NCBI GenBank assembly: GCA_003661745.1
Contig: QMWS01000013.1
Coordinates: 1-10,904, forward strand
Origin: Thermoprotei archaeon
GTDB lineage: Archaea; Thermoproteota; Thermoprotei_A; Sulfolobales; NBVN01
Direction: 5' to 3'
DNA length: 10,904 nt
Of this stretch, positions 1 through 4,844 are shown one piece after another. The translations under genes were made by a program, and so were the position numbers. The notes under the pieces were generated by a model. It did no database searches and was not told the origin of the DNA. It was given only the letters and a program-made list of their open reading frames with translations. The first letter of the stretch is position 1. Every line of letters starts with the position of its first letter.

Positions 1-105
1 AAACCCTTGGTTGTAGAGTTAAGCTATAATAATTCTATAGTGTTCTTAGGATTCAATGACTACTTAACGGAGGTAGCGTTACGAGCTATACTCTACGTCA
101 TGTAG
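1..105 (+). CDS. C-terminal fragment of an unidentified protein (cut by window edge)
   Basis: Frame 1 is open from the first base to a TAG at 103-105 and gives 34 residues with a mixed hydrophobic and charged composition (for example VVELSYNN and FLGFNDYLTEVALRAI), ending in YVM. The minus-strand frames over the same stretch are broken by stops, so a plus-strand gene tail is the better reading. It converges on the XPB helicase gene with 26 bases between the stops. Too little is visible to name a family. I notice that no Bax1-like nuclease gene lies directly downstream of XPB here, although the two are adjacent in many archaea. Confidence 0.5.
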   Translation, partial: KPLVVELSYNNSIVFLGFNDYLTEVALRAILYVM

Positions 106-131
106 CTGTCGGCAAGTACATACTAATTAAC

Positions 132-1787
132 TTACTTACCTACATCGAATTCGAAGTTTATCGTTTTTCTCTTCCTTGAATGTAGCTCCTCGCTTGTCCC
201 TTTAACGATTATTTCGTAGAGAATAGCCTTCTTGCCTGGCTGAGGGCGTAGTAGCCTTCCTAGCCTTTGTATAAACTGCCTCCTTGACCCGGTTCCAGCA
301 ACAAGTATACCAACGTTAGCGTCAGGTATGTCTAAACCTTCGTCACCAACTGTGGTAACTACTAATACACCTGAGCGCGTATTCCTGAATGTTTCGAGAA
401 TTAAGCGCCTACGCCTATTATCTGTTTCGCCGGTAAGGAGATAACCTCCGACAGCCTCAGCTATTTTCTTAGCTAAGTCAACGTAGTGCGCAAAGACTAT
501 GATTTTAGCGCCGCGCTTTAACTCATCCTCTATTATCTCTATTGTCTTATCGAATTTAGCTTGGGACTTCTGAACGAGCTGCTTGATCTCGCTATGTATC
601 TTGAGTGCCTCAATGGCTCTCCTGTCACCTCTTCTTGCGGCCTCAAGTACCTCGTTAAAGTCTGCTCCATTAACTAACTCCCTGTACTTCTTCTTCAGCT
701 CAAGGTACCTCTTTCTTTCGTTAGGCTTTAGTGATACCTTAATCGTAATTACCTCATAGGAGGCTAAGTAACCTAGCTCAGCTAATTCCTGAGGTGTTTT
801 AGAGTAGACTATCCCGCCCATGAGAGGGAACAGTTCCAAATGTTTTCCGTCCTCTCTATAGGGTGTTGCTGAAAGCCCTAGCCTCTTGGGTGCAGGTAAG
901 GAAACGGCAATGTGCTTGAATTTATCTGCTGGAAGATGATGTACTTCATCTATTATGAGTAAGCCAAAGTACGGTGCAAGTTTAGATGTGTGCCTGAATG
1001 CTGTCTGGTAAGTGGTTAGTGTTATTGGGGCAATCCTCTTTTCTTCACTGAAGTACATACCTATGTATACTTCATCTACATTAGTGAAGTCAATTAGTGC
1101 CCTCTTCCACTGATAGAGCTGTTCCTTAGTAAAGGCAACTATTAGAGTCTTTACATTGACGTGCGTTAAAGCGGCAATAGCTACTACGGTCTTCCCTGAC
1201 CCCGTGGGGAGGGCTATGACGCCCCTATAGTCGTTTCTGATCCATGCCGTTAGTGCTTCTTTCTGATATTCCCTTAAAGTACCGCGAAACTCTACATCCC
1301 TAGGTAGTTTTGGTACTTCGCTAAACCCAGTTAAATCCTCGACAGCAAATCCTAAGCTAGATAGTGCTTTCTTCAATTCGTAGTATCTGTACGGTTCTGT
1401 TTCAAAGATTCGTTCTCTCCTATTATACCTTAAGATATTCCTTAATGGTGTATTGTAAAACCTGCTCCCTAGGAACGTGTCAAATTTAACGGTTAATCTG
1501 TTACCGTCATAACTTATAATAGCCCTACCTGATTTAGAAAGCATCTTGTCTAGATAAGCAGGAAGCTCCGCCGAGTACTCAAAACTTAGTTGATCTAGAA
1601 CATCAAGAATGTCGTCAGGACTTAAGCCATTAGCTAGCGCCTTACTCTTATTTATCTTAAATACTGAATACCCTTCCTCGCGTCCTAAGTAGTCAGCGAA
1701 TTTCAGAATTCTTCTAAAGTCCTCTTCATCAAGCCATGCCTTTACTCTGATCTTTAAGATATCGTCTCCCAGACCCAAGTAGTGCAC
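132..1787 (-). CDS. xpb: XPB/Rad25-family superfamily 2 DNA helicase
   Basis: ATP-dependent 3'-5' DNA helicase/translocase of the XPB family, which in archaea acts in DNA repair and helix opening. Of 551 residues, about 1-160 form the N-terminal damage-recognition-like region. HD1 carries Walker A LPTGSGKT (193-200), the DEVHH box (280-284), SAT (307-309) and directly after it the XPB signature RED motif (311-313). Residues about 350-410 form a charged helical insert where the thumb element is expected. HD2 has motif V GDEGLDIP (481-488) and motif VI QRLGR (507-511). The GTG at 1787 is the longest start, but the sequence just before and over it reads GGAAGGTG, a ribosome site that would better suit a TTG at 1776-1778 (start LGLGDD). 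It follows the small gene at 1823-2152 by 35 bases and may be cotranscribed with it. Family assignment is firm; the start is not. Confidence 0.95.
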   Translation of the reverse strand: MHYLGLGDDILKIRVKAWLDEEDFRRILKFADYLGREEGYSVFKINKSKALANGLSPDDILDVLDQLSFEYSAELPAYLDKMLSKSGRAIISYDGNRLTVKFDTFLGSRFYNTPLRNILRYNRRERIFETEPYRYYELKKALSSLGFAVEDLTGFSEVPKLPRDVEFRGTLREYQKEALTAWIRNDYRGVIALPTGSGKTVVAIAALTHVNVKTLIVAFTKEQLYQWKRALIDFTNVDEVYIGMYFSEEKRIAPITLTTYQTAFRHTSKLAPYFGLLIIDEVHHLPADKFKHIAVSLPAPKRLGLSATPYREDGKHLELFPLMGGIVYSKTPQELAELGYLASYEVITIKVSLKPNERKRYLELKKKYRELVNGADFNEVLEAARRGDRRAIEALKIHSEIKQLVQKSQAKFDKTIEIIEDELKRGAKIIVFAHYVDLAKKIAEAVGGYLLTGETDNRRRRLILETFRNTRSGVLVVTTVGDEGLDIPDANVGILVAGTGSRRQFIQRLGRLLRPQPGKKAILYEIIVKGTSEELHSRKRKTINFEFDVGK

Positions 1788-1822
1788 CTTCCGTATATGT
1801 AAAGCTATATTATCTGGTTCCT

Positions 1823-2152
1823 TTATAATTCCTCATACAGTTCAACGATTATTCTGGCTCTAACCCTATCTGTAGAGAAAGGTGGCGGACTCTCGCCCAG
1901 GTCCACGGCAAATGATACTATGTTGCCTAAGCTGTCCTTAAAGCGAACCTCAGCTACAAATGATTTCTTGCCACCCTTCTCTATTACGTTAATTATGGTC
2001 TCATAAAGTCTGGAAAATGCTAGCTGAAATGATACAGGATTTGCTAAATCTTGCGGTGTTAACTTAACCTCAGCTAAACTCTTTGCAAGATCCACCATGG
2101 CCTCTTGAATTCTTGCTATACCATTAAATTCCTTTCTAAATGCTTCTTCCAT
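1823..2152 (-). CDS. Small hypothetical protein upstream of XPB
   Basis: I do not recognise a family. The 109 residues start at an ATG and look soluble. The first 60 are strongly helical with heptad-like spacing (EEAFRKEFNGIARIQEAMVD), followed by a region likely to be strands (KSFVAEVRFKD, IVSFAVDLG, RARIIVELYEEL). A PPP stretch lies near residue 90. There is no membrane segment and no cysteine. A partial ribosome site (AGGGG, minus strand) lies just before the start and forms one arm of an inverted repeat. The gene is divergent from alba and 35 bases upstream of XPB on the same strand. Cotranscription with XPB suggests, but does not show, a link to DNA metabolism. Confidence 0.75.
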   Translation of the reverse strand: MEEAFRKEFNGIARIQEAMVDLAKSLAEVKLTPQDLANPVSFQLAFSRLYETIINVIEKGGKKSFVAEVRFKDSLGNIVSFAVDLGESPPPFSTDRVRARIIVELYEEL

Positions 2153-2159
2153 CTCATTA

Positions 2160-2181
2160 CCCCTACAAATAGTGTTAGGGG
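2160..2181. repeat. Perfect 6-bp inverted repeat CCCCTA-N10-TAGGGG
   Basis: CCCCTA at 2160-2165 and TAGGGG at 2176-2181 are exact reverse complements separated by ten bases. On the minus strand the arm nearest the start contains the AGGGG that would serve as ribosome site for the gene at 1823-2152, eight bases from its ATG. It could be an operator near the transcription start, or an mRNA hairpin covering the ribosome site. Confidence 0.4.
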
Positions 2182-2205
2182 ACTAAAATCGTTACTGTCG
2201 AAACT

Positions 2206-2219
2206 AAAAATTTATAAGA
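2206..2219. promoter_or_regulatory. Box A (TATA) promoter of alba, possibly bidirectional
   Basis: AAAAATTTATAAGA is a strong archaeal box A on the plus strand, with a predicted alba transcript start near 2238-2240 and a leader of about 35 bases. The reverse strand reads TTATAAATTTTT, so the same element could also serve the divergent small gene. A second, weaker minus-strand candidate is GATTTTAGTC at 2181-2190. Confidence 0.6.
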
Positions 2220-2260
2220 CTAACCTACGTGTAGAGTGCTGAGAAAAACAGAGAAAGCGA

Positions 2261-2266
2261 GAGGTG
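2261..2266 (+). promoter_or_regulatory. Ribosome binding site of alba
   Basis: GAGGTG lies seven bases before the ATG at 2274, matching the archaeal anti-SD. The leader between the predicted transcript start and this site is purine-rich. Confidence 0.7.
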
Positions 2267-2273
2267 CAAAGAC

Positions 2274-2579
2274 ATGGCATCCCAAGCCCCAAGCCCAATA
2301 TCAAGTAACGTAGTCTTAGTAGGCAAGAAGCCTGTAATGAACTATGTACTAGCAACTCTAACTCTGCTAAACCAGGGCGTAAAGGAGATAGTAATCAAGG
2401 CTAGAGGCAGAGCGATCAGTAAGGCTGTCGACACAGTTGAGATAGTGAGGAGCAGATTCCTACCAGATAAGGTTAACGTCAAGGACATTAAGATAGGCAG
2501 TCAGGTAGTAACAACTGCTGAGGGTAGACAGACCAGGGTCTCAACAATAGAAATAGTCCTAGCAAAGAAGGAAGAGTAA
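2274..2579 (+). CDS. albA: Alba, DNA/RNA-binding chromatin protein
   Basis: Abundant small dimeric chromatin protein that coats DNA and also binds RNA. The 101 residues match the Sulfolobus Sso10b type almost throughout: SNVVLVGKKPVMNYVLA near the start, the GVKEIVIKARGRAISKAVD core, the RSRFLPDK segment and the GRQTRVSTIEI end. K18 and K19 correspond to the lysine pair K16/K17 of Sso10b, of which K16 is acetylated by Pat and deacetylated by Sir2 in Sulfolobus. RGRAISKAVD contributes to the nucleic-acid face. A strong box A and a good ribosome site fit high expression. It diverges from the XPB pair. A T6 tract about 30 bases after the stop probably ends the transcript, making alba monocistronic. 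Confidence 0.98.
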   Translation: MASQAPSPISSNVVLVGKKPVMNYVLATLTLLNQGVKEIVIKARGRAISKAVDTVEIVRSRFLPDKVNVKDIKIGSQVVTTAEGRQTRVSTIEIVLAKKEE

Positions 2580-2610
2580 GCAGCCCTACGGGACTACGAA
2601 AATAACAGAA

Positions 2611-2616
2611 TTTTTT
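2611..2616 (+). terminator. T-tract terminator after alba
   Basis: A run of six T residues lies 32 bases after the alba stop with no strong stem before it. Archaeal RNA polymerase terminates at such T-rich stretches, so this is the likely 3' end of the alba transcript. Confidence 0.45.
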
Positions 2617-2664
2617 ACATATCACACCTAGATTCCGCATTGGACGCTACTGCAGCTAAGATAC

Positions 2665-2681
2665 GTGATTTCATCAATCAC
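2665..2681. repeat. Operator-like dyad GTGATT-N5-AATCAC
   Basis: GTGATT (2665-2670) and AATCAC (2676-2681) are exact inverted arms five bases apart. The dyad sits about 32 bases upstream of the box A at 2713-2720 that would drive the hexulose-phosphate synthase gene, a position suited to an activator site. No identified regulator can be assigned. Confidence 0.35.
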
Positions 2682-2712
2682 CAATCATTACTTAATGCTG
2701 AAGGGAGCTGTG

Positions 2713-2720
2713 TTTTTAAT
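2713..2720 (+). promoter_or_regulatory. Candidate box A of the hexulose-phosphate synthase gene
   Basis: TTTTTAAT is an acceptable box A, predicting transcription start near 2743. That places the far upstream GTG at 2665 outside the mRNA and supports a downstream start for this gene. Confidence 0.45.
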
Positions 2721-2781
2721 AGTTAGACACTGTTTCCATGTGGGTGAGTGCTTGGGTAAATTGCTGAGCAGGCTTAATCGG

Positions 2782-2787
2782 GGAGGT
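2782..2787 (+). promoter_or_regulatory. Strong ribosome binding site inside the long frame of HPS
   Basis: GGAGGT is the best match in the window to the archaeal anti-SD. In the HPS frame it lies six bases before a CTG (2794) and twelve before a GTG (2800), just where the family's conserved N-terminus begins. It therefore argues against the upstream GTG and TTG starts. Confidence 0.55.
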
Positions 2788-2793
2788 ACCCTT

Positions 2794-3450
2794 CTGCAGG
2801 TGGCATTAGATTTCACAAAAATTACTGATGCTGTAAGAGTGCTTAGCGCTCTAATTGACTTACCTATAGATGTGTATGAGGTAGGAACCCCCCTAATAAA
2901 ATCAGAGGGTATAAAAAGTATTGAGATAGTACGTGCCCTAGTAGGAAACGATAAAGTGGTACTGGCCGATATGAAGACTGCCGATACAGCCGCTTTGGAG
3001 GTTGAGCTGGCCTACGGTGCGGGGGCGGACGCTATGACAGTTCTAGCGTCGGCTGATAATGAGGTGATTTATGCGGCACTTCAGAAAGCAAGTGAACTTA
3101 ATGTAGATATTGTTGTTGATACCATAGGAGTCAGTGACATATTTAAGAGGATTCGTGAAATGAAGGCAATGAATGTGAAAATAGTTAACATTCACATAGG
3201 AATAGATGTGCAGAAGATCAGGCAAATCACGGCTGCGGATAGGCTCACAGTAATTAGGGAAATAGTAGGTACATTCAGTGACATGTATATAGCTGTAAGT
3301 GGGGGAATAAAGGCTGCAGACGTGCCCGGGCTCTTACAGGCTGGGGTTTCTATAATAATTGTTGGATCGGCAATAACGAAGTCCGGTGATCCTAGGAAAT
3401 CGGCTATGGAGATAATTAATATCTTAAAAGGAGTCACGAATAATTACTGA
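2794..3450 (+). CDS. hxlA: 3-hexulose-6-phosphate synthase (OMPDC superfamily)
   Basis: Reversible aldol enzyme joining formaldehyde and ribulose 5-phosphate to hexulose 6-phosphate. Archaea lacking the oxidative pentose pathway use it in reverse to make ribulose 5-phosphate. Family signatures run in order: LQVALDF at the first beta strand, EVGTPLIKSEG, the catalytic ADMKTAD, GADAMTVLASAD, and HIGIDVQ, which fits HPS better than ketogulonate-phosphate decarboxylase. The C-terminal phosphate loops VSGGIK and IIVGSAI are present. The frame is open from a GTG at 2665, adding about 43 atypical residues. The family N-terminus, the GGAGGT at 2782 and the box A at 2713 all favour a start at CTG 2794 (218 residues) or GTG 2800. 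A GTG at 2740 is an alternative leaderless start. No 6-phospho-3-hexuloisomerase gene is adjacent. Function is well supported; the start is uncertain. Confidence 0.88.
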   Translation: MQVALDFTKITDAVRVLSALIDLPIDVYEVGTPLIKSEGIKSIEIVRALVGNDKVVLADMKTADTAALEVELAYGAGADAMTVLASADNEVIYAALQKASELNVDIVVDTIGVSDIFKRIREMKAMNVKIVNIHIGIDVQKIRQITAADRLTVIREIVGTFSDMYIAVSGGIKAADVPGLLQAGVSIIIVGSAITKSGDPRKSAMEIINILKGVTNNY

Positions 3451-3466
3451 CCGTTAATTTAGGTCA
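3448..3466. repeat. Dyad TGACC-N9-GGTCA between HPS and the next gene
   Basis: TGACC (3448-3452, overlapping the HPS stop TGA) and GGTCA (3462-3466) are exact inverted arms. The dyad abuts the candidate box A CTTTATT at 3469-3475. It could be an operator for the small membrane gene or a weak stem at the end of the HPS message. No T-tract follows, so a terminator is less likely. Confidence 0.35.
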
Positions 3467-3468
3467 CA

Positions 3469-3476
3469 CTTTATTA
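3469..3476 (+). promoter_or_regulatory. Candidate box A of the small membrane protein gene
   Basis: CTTTATTA fits box A and would start a transcript near 3498, leaving GGTGAT (3505-3510) in the leader as ribosome site. A second similar box, CTTTATT, lies at 3494-3500 and would start near 3523. Both place the start codon near 3510-3535, well upstream of the first in-frame GTG at 3573. Confidence 0.4.
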
Positions 3477-3512
3477 GTAATTCACTACAAACACTTTATT
3501 CCTAGGTGATGA

Positions 3513-3572
3513 GGAATCGAGTTATTTAACATAATCTTACTAGCGGCTACACTAGCACTAATATTCCTCGTA
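3513..3572 (+). other. Unannotated N-terminal transmembrane extension of the downstream ORF
   Basis: The frame of the 3573 ORF stays open upstream to a TGA at 3510-3512. It encodes a continuous hydrophobic run (NIILLAATLALIFLVV), a convincing transmembrane helix, followed by YDQYFALRTKRK, a positively charged flank. No ATG, GTG or TTG exists in frame here. In the neighbouring frame an ATG at 3509 encodes MRNRVI before a TAA at 3527. Loss of one T from the TTT at 3525-3527 would join MRNRVI directly to NIILLAAT. Confidence 0.6.
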
Positions 3573-3857
3573 GTGACGGGCTATGACCAATACTTTGCTT
3601 TAAGAACTAAGAGGAAGTTAGGTAGCAAATATGTTAGCGCGAATGTTGAGGATCAAGAAGGTGAGCATGTAAATACACAGGCAGGTGGTATAAAGATAAA
3701 GAAGGTTAAGGCCTCTAAGGTCGGTAATTACCTAGTCATAACCCTAGTGCTAAGTGAGCAAGGAAGCGGTGATAAGGTATCGATAGATGACCCAGCACTA
3801 TTACTGCCCCTGGTACACGCGGCATCTAACGAAGAGAAGGAGGAAAGCTTGCTTTAG
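3573..3857 (+). CDS. Small membrane-anchored hypothetical protein (N-terminus incomplete as read)
   Basis: I do not recognise a family. From the first in-frame GTG the product has 94 residues: a basic stretch (ALRTKRKLGSK), an acidic polar linker (VEDQEGEH), a lysine-rich segment (GIKIKKVKASK), a beta-like hydrophobic stretch (NYLVITLVLSEQG) and an acidic end. This GTG lies inside or just after a transmembrane helix encoded upstream in the same frame, so the real protein very likely starts near 3509-3530 and is an N-anchored membrane protein of about 115 residues. Either a rare start codon (for example ATC 3516, five bases after GGTGAT) or a one-base frameshift must be assumed. The gene lies between HPS and a winged-helix-like gene on the same strand. 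Role unknown. Confidence 0.65.
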   Translation: MTGYDQYFALRTKRKLGSKYVSANVEDQEGEHVNTQAGGIKIKKVKASKVGNYLVITLVLSEQGSGDKVSIDDPALLLPLVHAASNEEKEESLL

Positions 3858-3890
3858 CGCTAAATCCATCAGTGCTGTGCTTTACCGCAT

Positions 3891-3900
3891 AACCTTTAAG
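3891..3900 (+). promoter_or_regulatory. Box A of the winged-helix-like gene
   Basis: AACCTTTAAG fits box A and predicts a transcript start near 3921. This lies downstream of the ATG at 3909 and so favours the ATG at 3933, which has AGGTG at 3923-3927 five bases before it. Confidence 0.5.
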
Positions 3901-3932
3901 AAGTCTCTATGGTTTTAAAACTAGGTGTCCAA

Positions 3933-4415
3933 ATGTCGCAAGCAAAAACTCCGACAGCTAAAGAATTAAAAGTATTCTCGAGACCTGTTGTTACGCATGA
4001 TGACGTTAAGAAAGACAAGCGTAAATTGACGCTATTACACATAATAAAAATAATAGGTGAGATCAGCGAGAGAGGTCTAACAACACTTCTTTATATACTC
4101 AAAAAAGAGAAAGATGTTGACATAGGCTATAACTTCACCTTAATAGGAGAAATCCCAAATAGTAAGGAGCTACTTGAGGATATTAGAGTGCTTCTCTATT
4201 TAGGCATACTTGAAACTAACCCAATCACTAGGAAGCTAAGACTGACGAGTATAGGAGTCGAGTTTCTAGAATCCAATAAATTACCTGAGGAAGAAGTGAG
4301 TAAGCTAGAGGAGTACGTTAATGAAGTAAAACCCAGAGTCCTTACTGAGGAGACGACAACCGAGATGCTACTCAGAGGCATAAGAGCGCGTAGGAGGGGA
4401 CGCAGAAGAAGATAG
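3933..4415 (+). CDS. Winged-helix-like protein with arginine-rich C-terminal tail
   Basis: No named family is recognised. The 160 residues contain a likely winged-helix region: helices at about 31-60 (KLTLLHIIKIIGEISERGLTTLLYIL) and 77-92 (SKELLEDIRVLLYLGIL), then a wing-like TRKLRLTSIGVEFLES. An acidic linker (PEEEVSKLEEYVNE) leads to the end RARRRGRRRR, which should bind nucleic acid nonspecifically. This suggests a DNA-binding regulator or chromatin-associated factor, by inference only. An upstream in-frame ATG at 3909 would add eight residues, but the box A at 3891 and the AGGTG at 3923 favour 3933. It stands alone after the small membrane gene and converges with the Trm112-like gene, with 14 bases between stops. 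Confidence 0.75.
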   Translation: MSQAKTPTAKELKVFSRPVVTHDDVKKDKRKLTLLHIIKIIGEISERGLTTLLYILKKEKDVDIGYNFTLIGEIPNSKELLEDIRVLLYLGILETNPITRKLRLTSIGVEFLESNKLPEEEVSKLEEYVNEVKPRVLTEETTTEMLLRGIRARRRGRRRR

Positions 4416-4429
4416 TGCTTGATTATAAA

Positions 4430-4840
4430 TTAACTGCCCTCTTTCTCCACCCTATTACTGTAAATAATAGACTTAACTTCCTCAGGTATTAGCTCGGAAT
4501 ATTTCCTCAGGAATTCCTCTTCTCTCTCTCTTACCTTAGGGTGACTTCTCCTATCGTCGGGATACATAAGTGGGATCCCATTAATTATCGGATACCACCT
4601 GTTACACTTTGGGCACAGGAGAATACCAGCAACTATGTCTATCTTCACGCAGCTGTCGCACGGCAGCTCACCTTCACTTAGCTCCTTAATGAATTTTTCA
4701 TGAAGGCCGCAATATATGTCACAGAATGGTTTCTGCACCTTAAAGTCCTTCTCTAGAGTCCTCTTCTCAATTACGTACAATTTCAGCGGGAAGCCCTTAC
4801 ACATAGGGCATGCAAGAAGATTTAGTAGAGCGTACCTCAT
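4430..4840 (-). CDS. Trm112-like zinc-binding methyltransferase partner
   Basis: Trm112-family proteins are small zinc proteins that activate and stabilise methyltransferases acting on tRNA, rRNA and release factors in eukaryotes and archaea. The 136 residues begin MRYALLNLLACPMC, the typical strand and first zinc pair (C11, C14). The second pair is in LLCPKCNRWYPIINGIPLMYP (C76, C79), the hallmark end of the Trm112 core. Between them is an insert of about 45 residues carrying C40, C44, C61 and C64, which could form a second metal site. Length exceeds the minimal archaeal form of about 60 residues because of this insert and a charged C-terminal helix. The start lies four bases after the mutase stop, and its ribosome site AAGGTGAT contains that stop, so the two genes form an operon. 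Confidence 0.82.
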   Translation of the reverse strand: MRYALLNLLACPMCKGFPLKLYVIEKRTLEKDFKVQKPFCDIYCGLHEKFIKELSEGELPCDSCVKIDIVAGILLCPKCNRWYPIINGIPLMYPDDRRSHPKVREREEEFLRKYSELIPEEVKSIIYSNRVEKEGS

Positions 4841-4844
4841 AGTA

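Noticed and set aside
1..131. Possible Bax1 nuclease gene downstream of XPB, as in many archaea
   Set aside because: All minus-strand frames in this stretch contain stops, and the visible open frame runs on the plus strand towards XPB.
2738..2767. Nine-codon ATG reading frame upstream of HPS that could be a leader peptide
   Set aside because: Its ATG is at or before the predicted transcript start and it has no ribosome site.
3043..3437. Two minus-strand open frames within the HPS gene
   Set aside because: They are antisense shadows of a well-conserved enzyme and lack promoters or ribosome sites.
3506..3512. GTGATGA, an exact match to the C box of archaeal C/D guide RNAs
   Set aside because: No CTGA D or D' box follows within the usual 50-60 bases, and the sequence is better explained as a ribosome site for the small membrane gene.
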